From Shewanella inventionis (GTDB lineage: Bacteria > Pseudomonadota > Gammaproteobacteria > Enterobacterales > Shewanellaceae), in assembly GCF_014641855.1 (NCBI RefSeq), contig NZ_BMII01000034.1:1-53309 (forward strand): DNA of 53,309 nucleotides. Reading direction: 5' to 3'. Each line of letters starts with the position of its first letter. Positions within the stretch are counted from its first letter, which is position 1. The position numbers and the translations under genes were made by a program. The notes below the pieces were generated by a model. It saw only the letters and a program-made list of their open reading frames with translations, was not told the DNA's origin and searched no databases. Below, piece by piece: positions 17,492 through 25,610 of the stretch.

Positions 17492-18676
17492 CTAAAGCGA
17501 GCAGGTTTCACCTGGTTTAAGCTTTGCCTCCAATACGAGATTACTCACCTGCTGTTGTTCTAACATGCCACCAATACGCAGTAGTGTATTTTGCCAACAC
17601 AGTAGCCCACGATGATCCATACTTGGTTTTGCAAGTGTTTGTGGGGTTAGCCATTGCTTACTAACTAGGTCGAAGCGGTATTCATGCTTACTTGGCTGGC
17701 TTGGTTGGCCGTTATAGCCAATCCCTGAATAATTATAGGGATTGTCGCTGCCCCCTAAGAAAACAATTTGCCCGCCTGTTGGGGCCATAATTCCTGTTGC
17801 GGCCATACGATAATGCGCGGTTGCCGTGTTTGACTGACTTGCAGATTGCTCCTCGGGTAGATTGGCAATTGAATAATGCGGCAATAATTGCCAATCAATG
17901 CGTAAGTGATTGCTAGGGTTAATCTCTCCCAATAAACATACTGGTGAGGCTTTATAGCTTCTGCGTGCATTAATGTTTGGCTGCACTTTGACCCCATCAC
18001 ACAGCACTAGCTGATTACCCACTATGCCAACAGCCTGGCCAAAGACTGCGGGTGCAGGGATAGGGCTGGCTTGCGCCCAAGTGTCGGTTTGGGTGTCATA
18101 CACTTGGACTAAATTAACATTGCCGTCATTATGCCAACCGCCAAATAAATAGATATAACGTTGCTGAAATGTGGCTGCTGTGGTGTCATCTACCGGTACT
18201 GGCATGTCGGCAATTCGCTGATAACTGCCGGTGTTAATTGAATATCGGTAATTGTCTATTGTGCTGATCTCATCATGATTTTCGGCTACCGTGTATCCTC
18301 CAAAAATGTAAGCGTGTTGTTTTATGCCTACGGCAGTGGACGCTAAACGCCCTGCTAATGGCGCAACATGCGGGACCGAATTGATGGATTGCCATTTGTT
18401 GTTTGGCTTGTCGAGCAACAACGCCCAGGCTTGATTGTGCACATCTTGATAGTGTTTGCCTTTTCCTAATCCCATAAAGCTCAGTAGATACGTTTGCTTG
18501 TTGGTATGCACCATGGCGACGGCATTGTTACTCAACTCCTGTGGCAGAGGGGCTAATTGAACGGCAAAGGCGGGTAGCGTGACCCCTAGGAAGGCGCCAA
18601 CAAAGACATTCACCAAGCTGGAGCGCTTAACGATTGATTGAACGCGAGGTGCACTAGGCTTGGTTGAGCACTGCAT
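17492..18676 (-). CDS. Secreted Kelch-repeat beta-propeller protein
   Basis: A 394-residue exported protein with a basic, longer-than-usual N-terminus and hydrophobic signal segment (about residues 22-38, ending PAFA). Kelch-type blades follow, with double-glycine motifs in YIFGGYT, YLFGGWH, VFLGGSD and LRIGGML and spaced aromatic residues, consistent with a six-blade propeller. Related exported propellers include sialic acid mutarotases, but no such context is present. It is the last gene of the sigma-anti-sigma-lipoprotein operon, 40 bp after the lipoprotein, which suggests an envelope sensing or binding role. Confidence 0.78.
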   Translation of the reverse strand: MQCSTKPSAPRVQSIVKRSSLVNVFVGAFLGVTLPAFAVQLAPLPQELSNNAVAMVHTNKQTYLLSFMGLGKGKHYQDVHNQAWALLLDKPNNKWQSINSVPHVAPLAGRLASTAVGIKQHAYIFGGYTVAENHDEISTIDNYRYSINTGSYQRIADMPVPVDDTTAATFQQRYIYLFGGWHNDGNVNLVQVYDTQTDTWAQASPIPAPAVFGQAVGIVGNQLVLCDGVKVQPNINARRSYKASPVCLLGEINPSNHLRIDWQLLPHYSIANLPEEQSASQSNTATAHYRMAATGIMAPTGGQIVFLGGSDNPYNYSGIGYNGQPSQPSKHEYRFDLVSKQWLTPQTLAKPSMDHRGLLCWQNTLLRIGGMLEQQQVSNLVLEAKLKPGETCSL

Positions 18677-18716
18677 GGTTAAGTCCTGTATTGATGGTGT
18701 TATCAGTGGGTGCTAT

Positions 18717-19043
18717 TTACGGCTTAATGCCTTTACCCATTCGTATTTCGATATGTTGTTTGTAGGGTGGCTTGATATTGTCGGTATTATGTTGCTCGAC
18801 AATAATATACCAATCAAAACCCTGTTGTTCTGTTAATACTGATGCCTGAGAAAGGGTGTTAGTGTGCAGTGTTGCTTTACTATTACTGATAATTTCCAGC
18901 ATATAATAATTATCGGTAATTTTTCGCTCAATATACTGATACCCATCCGTTTGGCTGTACCGCGGTAGCTTGGAGGGGGTAGCACACCCATTGAGTAATG
19001 TTATGACGATTAACGTTAGGGTTATGGTTATGTTTTTTAACAT
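18717..19043 (-). CDS. Small lipoprotein of the ECF sigma operon
   Basis: A 108-residue protein with signal peptide and lipobox LLNGC (lipidated Cys at about residue 20), then a small polar domain with alternating hydrophobic residues, YYMLEIISNS and DWYIIVEQHN, suggesting beta-structure. No family is recognised. It starts 4 bp after the anti-sigma stop, so it is almost certainly co-transcribed and may sense or relay envelope conditions. Confidence 0.78.
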   Translation of the reverse strand: MLKNITITLTLIVITLLNGCATPSKLPRYSQTDGYQYIERKITDNYYMLEIISNSKATLHTNTLSQASVLTEQQGFDWYIIVEQHNTDNIKPPYKQHIEIRMGKGIKP

Positions 19044-19047
19044 TATT

Positions 19048-19815
19048 TTATCGCTTTGTCAGTTGTTTTAGGGCTTGCTGCTCTTGTGCCAGAGTGAGTG
19101 GGGCATCAGCGATAAGCTTATCAAGTTCTTGGTCCAGTGCCGAACCTCCACTTGCTGTTTGGTACTGAGCTTGATGATCTGGGCTGGTGTTATATTCTGC
19201 ACTGGCGACTTGTTGCCATTGTCCCTGTTGTTCGCAGGCGATAATATTTCGCTGTTGAGTTTGGTTTTGCTGGGCGTATTGGCGACATAACTGGCCTTGT
19301 TGATTATAAAAGCTCAGCTGAATGCTCATCACGCTATCATCATCAAGCAAGGTGTTAATGCCACTTGGTAGTGTGGATAGTTGCTCACTAATGTCGTTTT
19401 GTACTCTTGCAGCGTGTTGAGCGGTATTCACGGTTTGGGTTGGTGAGTCGATGTGATAAACACCATAGCCAGCAATAAGTGCTACCACAGCCACTGCCGC
19501 AGCATACTGTTGGATTTGTTGTTGCGCTTTACGCCACCAGGGAAACTCGACTACATTATTTGCTAGGCCTTGGTCTTTAACTTGATTTACTGCACTTGGC
19601 TCAGCATCGGCTAATAATGCTTGTGTAGTAGCAGGAATAGGGTGGTGGTCAATAGCTTGATAATGCTCTTGTACCATTGCATCAACCATGGCCAGTTCGG
19701 CAAGTCGCTCAGCGATATCTTCGTTATCAACAAGCGCCATTCTAACCTGTTCCATTTCTTGCTCTGATAGTTCGGCATCTAAAAAGGCAGATAAGGTTTC
19801 ATCGCTAAGGTTCAT
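19048..19815 (-). CDS. Membrane anti-sigma factor
   Basis: A 255-residue protein with the layout of ECF anti-sigma factors. The N-terminal cytoplasmic helical domain begins LSDETLSAFLDAELSEQEME, typical of sigma-binding domains of the RseA/zinc-finger superfamily, but without the HxxxCxxC zinc motif. One membrane helix spans about residues 103-121, followed by a Gln-rich periplasmic domain with two cysteines. Its start overlaps the sigma gene stop by 4 bp. It is expected to hold the sigma factor inactive until a periplasmic signal triggers release. Confidence 0.87.
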   Translation of the reverse strand: MNLSDETLSAFLDAELSEQEMEQVRMALVDNEDIAERLAELAMVDAMVQEHYQAIDHHPIPATTQALLADAEPSAVNQVKDQGLANNVVEFPWWRKAQQQIQQYAAAVAVVALIAGYGVYHIDSPTQTVNTAQHAARVQNDISEQLSTLPSGINTLLDDDSVMSIQLSFYNQQGQLCRQYAQQNQTQQRNIIACEQQGQWQQVASAEYNTSPDHQAQYQTASGGSALDQELDKLIADAPLTLAQEQQALKQLTKR

Positions 19816-20300
19816 GCCATGCTCCCGTTGGGTTGTTTAAAAAAGCTCACCATATTGGCTCTTGCCCTAGCCAGGCGGCTCATGATGGTGCCAGTTGGAA
19901 TAGATAAAACATCTGCGGCTTCTGTGTAACTCATGCCTTGCACTGCAATTAACGACAGTACTTCACGTTGATCATCCGAAAGGCTATTCATTGCTTGGTT
20001 TACCTCGCTTAAGGTGATGTCGTTAATCATGTCGGCCTCACCATCGCTGTAGTTTTCTGACTGCAGTTCGGGCTTTGTGGTAGCGAGTGTACGCACTTTT
20101 TGTGCTCTGTAATCATCAATCCATTGATTGCGGCATATTTTAAAGGCCCACTTTGCTAGTGGTACTCCCTCTGGTGGCGGCGAGTTTAAGATCCGCAATA
20201 GGGTATTTTGCACGAGGTCGTCTGCATCAGGCATTGAACCGGTCAATGAATAGGCAAAGCGTCTTAATGCTGGCAGTAATGTAGTTAATTCTGTCTTCAT
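19812..20300 (-). CDS. ECF-type RNA polymerase sigma factor
   Basis: A 162-residue sigma-70 family ECF factor. Region 2 (residues ~8-75) contains DADDLVQNTLLRIL and WAFKICRNQWIDDYR; region 4 (about 105-155) has SLSDDQREVLSLI and the helix-turn-helix MSYTEAADVLSIPTGTIMSRLARAR. Regions 1.1 and 3 are absent, as expected. It opens a four-gene operon and is preceded by TTGGAATA-N16-CGTTATC, which recurs upstream of the Ala/Ser/Thr-rich gene, suggesting autoregulation. The ECF subgroup cannot be assigned by eye. Confidence 0.92.
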   Translation of the reverse strand: MKTELTTLLPALRRFAYSLTGSMPDADDLVQNTLLRILNSPPPEGVPLAKWAFKICRNQWIDDYRAQKVRTLATTKPELQSENYSDGEADMINDITLSEVNQAMNSLSDDQREVLSLIAVQGMSYTEAADVLSIPTGTIMSRLARARANMVSFFKQPNGSMA

Positions 20301-20345
20301 ATTTTAAGTTATACTCTTTTTCGCTTTAAAGTTGGCCTTGTATAG

Positions 20346-20373
20346 ATAACGGGTCAGCAGATGAGTTTATTCC
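20346..20373 (-). promoter_or_regulatory. Predicted ECF promoter of the sigma operon
   Basis: On the minus strand, GGAATA (20368-20373) is followed after 16 bases by CGTTAT (20346-20351). GGAA-type -35 and CGT-type -10 elements are typical of ECF-dependent promoters. A transcript would start about 40 bp before the sigma start codon. The same elements, with identical spacing, occur at 23824-23851. Confidence 0.68.
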
Positions 20374-20382
20374 AATAGAGAG

Positions 20383-20407
20383 GGAATTTTTATTGTTGTC
20401 AGACGTT
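20383..20407 (+). promoter_or_regulatory. Possible ECF promoter of the subtilase gene
   Basis: GGAAT (20383-20387) followed after 16 bases by CGTT (20404-20407) resembles the signature upstream of the sigma operon, but its spacer is one base shorter and the flanks differ. It lies back to back with the sigma promoter in the 144-bp divergent region and would start transcription about 30 bp before the subtilase start. Confidence 0.4.
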
Positions 20408-20444
20408 TTTATTTTACACACTATACGCCAAGCAAGGTAAATCG

Positions 20445-21836
20445 ATGAGAACAATGAAAAAATATAAACTGACTATATTGGGCTTGGTCTTTGTGCCTTG
20501 GGTGGCTACAGCTCAGCTATTACCTATTACTCAGTTACCTGACACCATTGTGGATCAGCTTGACCGCAGCGTAAATCGTAATGCTGAACGGCTACAAGAA
20601 TTAAAACAACAGCGCTTGGTTGAGCAGCAATTGCAAAAAACACTCGCAATTAAAGCGCAGCTATTAGATCCATTAGTGCAGTTACCGAGTGTGTTACCGA
20701 TATTAGATACTCGTAAGCAATTACTGTGGAATGAGGTTGAAATTGAACTTGGGCAGCGAGCAGTTGAGCGCGAGTGGCTGATATTGTTGTCTGCCGAGCA
20801 ATGGCTGCAAGTGTTAAAGGTTGTACCGACGTTATCTCAATATGTGCACACTCGTAAAAACCTAGACAGTATTGATTTGCAACTGATTAAGCTAAGAGTG
20901 TCTGAGTCGTTAGATAATACTCTAAAGCTTCGCCAGCAATTGCCAGAATTATTAGCTCCTTATTTAAGCCGTAATTTTATTTATCAGCCGCAGGCCAACT
21001 TATCTGAACGAAGCACTGCTCAGCCGGTGGAACAAGATAAGGCTTCGGCTATGTGTGATGTGCCCATTGCATTGGGTATGGTCGATACCGCAATTACCTC
21101 TGATCATTCAGCATGGCCTAGCAAAAGTGCAAAACGTTTTGCCTTAATTCAACAAGATTTTTTACCTGCTGCAATACCGGTTTCATACAGTCATGGTACT
21201 GCGGTAGCGGGGGTGTTGGCGGGAGATAATGCATCGCTTAGTCCATTGCTTCCCTTGCTCACTTTATACAGTGCTGGGGCGTTTTATGCGCAAAACGAGT
21301 ACCAACAAGGCGCAACACTTGACAGCATTCTTCAGGCGCTAAATTGGTTAGTTGCGCAAAATAATCGAGTGGTTAATATGAGTCTTACTGGGCCTGATAA
21401 TCCGGTGTTGAATGAGGTGGTTTCTCGCTTAGTGGCCAAGGATATTATTCTTGTTGCAGCTGCGGGTAATGGTGGCCCCGCTGCGGCGCCATTGTATCCT
21501 GCTGCATATGATGGAGTTATTGCAGTTACCGCAGTCGACGATGCTAAGCGATTATATCGCTGGGCTAATCAAGGCGATTATATTGATTTTGCTGCATCAG
21601 GGGTTAAGGTACTCACTACTCGCGCAGATGGCAGTGTTGGGCGCGAGAGTGGTACGTCAATGGCGACACCGGTAGTGAGTGCTAAAGTGGCTTGTTTGCT
21701 AGCATCGTCACCAGAGCTAACACTGGCGCAGGTGGTTGAACAATTACAGCAACAAGCGCAAGATTTAGGTGAGCCGGGTAAAGATAATCAATATGGCTAT
21801 GGCTTATTAACTCGGCCTTTAAAAGCTGGCTTGTAA
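20445..21836 (+). CDS. Exported subtilisin-like (S8) serine protease
   Basis: A 463-residue protein with a signal peptide (residues 4-23), a helical N-terminal region (~30-195, Gln/Leu-rich), and an S8 peptidase domain (~205-455). The catalytic residues are D214 in LGMVDTAI, H250 in YSHGTAVAGV, oxyanion N342 in AAGNGGP and nucleophile S405 in SGTSMATP, so it should be active. The helical N-terminus may be a chaperone or interaction domain. It is divergent from the sigma operon; its 3' end overlaps the convergent barrel gene by 18 bp. It may cleave the anti-sigma factor or process the secreted Ala/Ser/Thr-rich protein; neither is shown. Confidence 0.88.
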   Translation: MRTMKKYKLTILGLVFVPWVATAQLLPITQLPDTIVDQLDRSVNRNAERLQELKQQRLVEQQLQKTLAIKAQLLDPLVQLPSVLPILDTRKQLLWNEVEIELGQRAVEREWLILLSAEQWLQVLKVVPTLSQYVHTRKNLDSIDLQLIKLRVSESLDNTLKLRQQLPELLAPYLSRNFIYQPQANLSERSTAQPVEQDKASAMCDVPIALGMVDTAITSDHSAWPSKSAKRFALIQQDFLPAAIPVSYSHGTAVAGVLAGDNASLSPLLPLLTLYSAGAFYAQNEYQQGATLDSILQALNWLVAQNNRVVNMSLTGPDNPVLNEVVSRLVAKDIILVAAAGNGGPAAAPLYPAAYDGVIAVTAVDDAKRLYRWANQGDYIDFAASGVKVLTTRADGSVGRESGTSMATPVVSAKVACLLASSPELTLAQVVEQLQQQAQDLGEPGKDNQYGYGLLTRPLKAGL

Positions 21837-22739
21837 TAATAGTCCTGCGCGCGTTTCAGCATAATCGGCGCTGTCTATTGTTGATTTAAAATCACCATAT
21901 TCTACCGAGGTTAATACCGCCCAATGTTGGCCTAAACTGATTTCCCATTTAGCATCATACTGTTGATGTACATCATCTCGTCGACTGCCATTTTCTTGAG
22001 TGTGGTAATCTCGTTGGCTTAGTTTGGCGCCAAGCTGGATTTTTTGAGCTATTTGCCATAATGAAAATTGATTAGACACACGGGCGTTTAATCCCGTCGA
22101 AGTGTACCTAAACTCTGGTGCATTGGTTTTTTCATCTTCATAGGTTACGCCCAGTGACATAAAACGCTGGCCTTGGTTAAAAAACCAAAATGAGTCAAGG
22201 GTAGCGCTGTAGCTTTTAGCATCACGTTGCTCAATTTGAGCAAATTGTTTGTCGGCATGCATCACGCTTGGGCGAAGAAACCAGCTGTCTGATAAGTTGT
22301 GCATGGTATATAAGCTGACTTGAGTTAACGTTAAAAAATCGTTGTCATCTAAATCGGCTTGAGCATGGTATACATTGGAGCCTATGGTGGTTGCGGTGAA
22401 TGCATAGCTAACATCGGCAAAGGCTAGCTGTAGGCGAGAATCATAATCGCTGGCCGTTTGATAGCTTTTATCATTGATGCTGTAACCCGTGTCTACACGT
22501 AAGTTGTCACTCACTTGCCAGCCCAGATCGAGCTGAGCATCAAGCACCACCGCATTGTCAGACTCACCACTGGCTTGTTCAAGCTCACTAATATTAACGT
22601 TAGATTGATACTCCATACCCGCCTTAGCTTTGCCACTAAATGACCAGTCATCTGCAGTGGTATTTGCCCATGAGAGTGGGCTGGTAATGGCCAAGGCTAT
22701 TGCTGTTGTGCGTGTGGTAAAGCGAGTAAATAAAGCCAT
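21819..22739 (-). CDS. Outer-membrane beta-barrel protein of the ECF cluster
   Basis: A 306-residue protein with a signal peptide ending LSWA, then alternating amphipathic strands from FSGKAKAGMEYQSNVN to the C-terminal LLLQASF, whose final Phe is the usual BAM recognition signature. The strand-rich sequence and the EYQSNVN start resemble the barrel part of Slam or exporter-like outer-membrane proteins, without an N-terminal TPR domain. It lies downstream of the Ala/Ser/Thr-rich secreted protein, separated by a GC hairpin, and may be its outer-membrane conduit or anchor (inference). Confidence 0.8.
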   Translation of the reverse strand: MALFTRFTTRTTAIALAITSPLSWANTTADDWSFSGKAKAGMEYQSNVNISELEQASGESDNAVVLDAQLDLGWQVSDNLRVDTGYSINDKSYQTASDYDSRLQLAFADVSYAFTATTIGSNVYHAQADLDDNDFLTLTQVSLYTMHNLSDSWFLRPSVMHADKQFAQIEQRDAKSYSATLDSFWFFNQGQRFMSLGVTYEDEKTNAPEFRYTSTGLNARVSNQFSLWQIAQKIQLGAKLSQRDYHTQENGSRRDDVHQQYDAKWEISLGQHWAVLTSVEYGDFKSTIDSADYAETRAGLLLQASF

Positions 22740-22774
22740 GATGTGACATCCTTAGTAAACAGGTTTACGGATAA

Positions 22775-22792
22775 GCCGGCAGTGATGCCGGC
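22775..22792 (-). promoter_or_regulatory. GC hairpin between the Ala/Ser/Thr-rich gene and the barrel gene
   Basis: Two GCCGGC blocks 6 bases apart form a compact hairpin in the 82-bp gap. There is no T-run, so it is not a standard terminator; it may adjust the ratio of the two products by attenuation or mRNA processing. Confidence 0.5.
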
Positions 22793-22821
22793 ATAAACGA
22801 GGTTGGATTAGCTTGAGTGGG

Positions 22822-23787
22822 TTATAAACCGCTGGTTAATCGAATGGTGTTTTGGATAGTGTTGTTAACCTCTGCATTTACTGTTTGGCTTACTGCCTGG
22901 GTCACTTGTTCGCGGGCATTTTGTTGAACAAGTTCACTCGCACTCGCTTGTAACTCTTGTTGCACAGTATTAAGTGCAGTGGCGTTTACCGCCGTTGTAG
23001 TTGCTTGCGAAAGCGCTGAATTAGTTGATGCAGATATCGCGTTGCTGGTGGCGCTAAGTGTATTGGCTGTTAAGCTGTTTTGCAGTTGTGAAGCACTGTT
23101 AGCTGTGGCTGTTGTTGTTAACTCAGTAGCGCCATTGACTGCGTTATTGAGTGCAATCTCAGTTGAGTTAGCAGCTGTTAGGGCACTATTTACTGAGGTG
23201 TTAGCTAATTGGGTAGATGTATCAGCCGAGGTGATAACAGCAATAGACGCTGATGCTAACGTTTGTGACGCTGCCATTTCAGCCGTTGTCGCAGTTTGAC
23301 CACTAAGCTCAGTTGCAAGAGTTACAGTACCATTGGCAATATCGTTAAGTTGTGCACTGGCCATTTGAGACACAGAATCGACATTGGCGATGGTAGTGTC
23401 AACAGATGAATTGACTGATGAGCTAACTGCCGTTAGTGTTTCCGTCGGCATCAATAGTGTTAATTCGCCGTTAGCTGATGTTGATGATTCAGCCGTCATT
23501 GATGCCGAGTCATCTGTTTCGCTTGTTTCTGTTGTGTCAGTGTTATTAGCTGCTGTTTGATCTGCGCTGCTTTCGCTATTGTTATCTGACGTTGCAGTAT
23601 TATTAGATGCTGCAGCCTGGTGACTATTTTGAAGGTTAGCGCTAGCACTTATTTGTGTTGATTGACCTTGACTAAATTGCACATCAGCTTGTGCAGATGT
23701 TGAGGTTGAAACAGACATTTCAGCACTCATTGCCATGGTTGAAAAACAGGCTAGTGCGATTAAAGTAGGTTTAAATAATGTGTTCAT
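22822..23787 (-). CDS. Secreted Ala/Ser/Thr/Asn-rich low-complexity protein
   Basis: The ATG at 23787, not the upstream in-frame codon at 23835, is chosen because GAGGGAAC lies 4 bases before it and a clean signal peptide follows (cleavage near AMSA, residue 22). The mature ~300 residues are mostly Ala, Ser, Thr, Asn and Gln, with a Ser/Asn/Asp/Thr-rich first third and a repetitive Ala/Ser/Thr part with regularly spaced Leu/Ile/Val. No cysteine occurs in the mature region. No family is recognised. The composition suits a fibre, coiled or amyloid-like surface component. It is preceded by the same promoter signature as the sigma operon. Confidence 0.8.
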   Translation of the reverse strand: MNTLFKPTLIALACFSTMAMSAEMSVSTSTSAQADVQFSQGQSTQISASANLQNSHQAAASNNTATSDNNSESSADQTAANNTDTTETSETDDSASMTAESSTSANGELTLLMPTETLTAVSSSVNSSVDTTIANVDSVSQMASAQLNDIANGTVTLATELSGQTATTAEMAASQTLASASIAVITSADTSTQLANTSVNSALTAANSTEIALNNAVNGATELTTTATANSASQLQNSLTANTLSATSNAISASTNSALSQATTTAVNATALNTVQQELQASASELVQQNAREQVTQAVSQTVNAEVNNTIQNTIRLTSGL

Positions 23788-23823
23788 TGTAGTTCCCTCG
23801 TTGTTGTCGTGATTGACATAGTG

Positions 23824-23851
23824 ATAACGAGGCAACGACAGATTCTATTCC
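23824..23851 (-). promoter_or_regulatory. Predicted ECF promoter of the Ala/Ser/Thr-rich gene
   Basis: On the minus strand GGAATA (23846-23851) is followed after 16 bases by CGTTAT (23824-23829). The block ATTGGAATA and the block CGTTATC are shared exactly with the site before the sigma gene, while the spacer differs. The -10 lies 36 bp from the start codon, similar to the 45 bp at the sigma gene. Confidence 0.68.
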
Positions 23852-23970
23852 AATTATTTTTATAAAAATTGAAAATAAATTAAATCCATAACGAAAATCA
23901 ATCTTAAGTTGTTGTAAATTAGCTATTTTATATTATTTTATATTAATTTAAATTATGCAGATATTTAAAA

Positions 23971-24008
23971 ACAAAACGGGCTTATCATTGCTGATAAGCC
24001 CGTTTTGT
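23971..24008. terminator. Terminator after fis
   Basis: A perfect 17-bp inverted repeat (ACAAAACGGGCTTATCA and its complement) with a 4-base loop lies just beyond the fis stop. The strong stem with T/A-rich ends should terminate fis mRNA and block any reverse read-through. Confidence 0.9.
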
Positions 24009-24031
24009 TACAATCGCTTAGACGTTAAGTC

Positions 24032-24337
24032 TTAGTTCATGCCGTATTTTTTTAACTTTTTACGTAAAGTACCACGGTTGATACCTAACATATTAGCAGC
24101 GCGCGTTTGGTTGCCACGAGTGTGTTGCATAATGATGTCTAGTAAAGGTGCTTCAACTTCGCACAATACCATTTCATATACTTCAGAAGCTTCCTGACCG
24201 TCTAACTGAGAGAAGAAGTTAGTTACGGCACGTTTAACTGCGTCACGTAATAACTGCGGCTTGATAGTGCCGTTTGCTGTTTCGATTTTGCCTACGGTAA
24301 GCTGGTGAACTTCTGTGTTAGTTGTCTGATCAAACAT
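24032..24337 (-). CDS. fis: Nucleoid-associated protein Fis
   Basis: A 101-residue DNA-bending protein. The C-terminal helix-turn-helix (NQTRAANMLGINRGTLRKKLKKYGMN) is almost identical to enterobacterial Fis, and the N-terminal beta-hairpin needed for Hin inversion precedes it. Fis controls rRNA promoters, growth-phase gene expression and supercoiling. It follows dusB by 23 bp from the latter's stop, the conserved dusB-fis arrangement. Confidence 0.97.
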   Translation of the reverse strand: MFDQTTNTEVHQLTVGKIETANGTIKPQLLRDAVKRAVTNFFSQLDGQEASEVYEMVLCEVEAPLLDIIMQHTRGNQTRAANMLGINRGTLRKKLKKYGMN

Positions 24338-24360
24338 TCTATTCTGCTCTTTATTAAATT

Positions 24361-25323
24361 CTAAACTAATTCATCAAAATAACATTCTACAAGAGAATGT
24401 TGCTGGGCAGCGGTTTCAAGCCGATTGAAGTCAGCACGAAATTGGCGCTGTTCCTCATGGTTTAGGTACCACCCGACGTGCTTTCTAGCAAATCGGACAC
24501 CTTTGTATTCGCCATATAAGTCATACAGTTTGTTAAGGTGTTCAAGCATCACTGTGCGTTGCTCGTCCGCCTTAATTGGCGCTAACTTTTTACCTGTTTC
24601 CAGATAATGTAGGATTTCTTTAAAAATCCATGGCCTTCCTTGTGCACCTCTTCCTATCATCAGGGCATCTGCACCAGTGTAGTCAAGCACAAACCTGGCT
24701 TTCTCTGGTGTGTCGATGTCCCCGTTGGCGACAACAGGAATCGAGACATTCTGTTTAATTGCTTTAATGGTGTCGTACTCGGCAAAGCCTTTGTACATGC
24801 ATTGTCTCGTTCGGCCGTGAACGGCAAGCGACACAATGCCACAATCTTCAGCAATTTGGGCTATTTCAACACCATTACGATGCTCAGGTTCCCAACCTGT
24901 TCTTATCTTAAGTGTTACTGGCACATCAACTGCAGCAACCACGGCTTGCAAAATCTCTTTTACTAACTCGGGGCTTTGCATTAATGCTGAGCCGGCAAAC
25001 TTTTTATTCACTTTTTTTGCGGGGCATCCCATATTGATATCAATGATATGCGCGCCTTGTTCAACATTGAACTTTGCGGCATTGGCCATTAATTCTGGAT
25101 CTGCACCTGCAATTTGTACGGAGCGTATACCTTCCTCACCAGAATGCGTCATGCGCTGGCGGCTTTTGTCGCTATCCCAAACCTCGGGATTCGATGAAAG
25201 CATTTCTGATACCGCTAAGGCTGCGCCATAACGTAAACAGAGATTTCGGAAAGCCTGATCAGTGACACCTGCCATTGGTGCCACAATCAGCTGATTAGAC
25301 AGTTGATACGGGCCAATTTGCAT
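24361..25323 (-). CDS. dusB: tRNA-dihydrouridine synthase B
   Basis: A flavin-dependent enzyme that reduces U17 in the tRNA D-loop. The ATG at 25323 (320 residues, MQIGPYQLSN) is preferred to a TTG at 25347, since AAGGTG lies before it and E. coli DusB starts at the same point. Visible are APMAGVTD, MGCPAKKVNKK with the catalytic Cys, the TRQCMY segment, and GRGAQGRPW for FMN binding. The gene is first of the dusB-fis pair. Confidence 0.96.
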   Translation of the reverse strand: MQIGPYQLSNQLIVAPMAGVTDQAFRNLCLRYGAALAVSEMLSSNPEVWDSDKSRQRMTHSGEEGIRSVQIAGADPELMANAAKFNVEQGAHIIDINMGCPAKKVNKKFAGSALMQSPELVKEILQAVVAAVDVPVTLKIRTGWEPEHRNGVEIAQIAEDCGIVSLAVHGRTRQCMYKGFAEYDTIKAIKQNVSIPVVANGDIDTPEKARFVLDYTGADALMIGRGAQGRPWIFKEILHYLETGKKLAPIKADEQRTVMLEHLNKLYDLYGEYKGVRFARKHVGWYLNHEEQRQFRADFNRLETAAQQHSLVECYFDELV

Positions 25324-25559
25324 TGCGGACTTCACCTTGCTCTTCAAAGGGGCGCTATAGTAGCCCTTTTTGGCGGCCGTGAAAAGGTCAATAAATGACC
25401 TAAATGCAACTTTTTTGCTTGACTTTTATTGGCTGTCACATCTTTGACTAATAATTGGCGTTTTTTGAGGGTATTTGAGTGCTGGTGCGAGTTGCAGCTG
25501 AGCTTTTTTATTGACGTTGGGGTTTTTTTAGGCTTGTTAATAGGCTGTAAACAATAAAG

Positions 25560-25591
25560 TGTGGCAAGTTTTTGTCATTATACTTGCCACA
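25560..25591 (-). terminator. Probable terminator after prmA
   Basis: TGTGGCAAG / CTTGCCACA, a 9-bp perfect inverted repeat with a 14-base loop, lies 20 bp beyond the prmA stop. The downstream tract on the minus strand (CTTTATTG) is only moderately T-rich. Confidence 0.65.
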
Positions 25592-25610
25592 CATTAAGCG
25601 GTAGTTGGTG

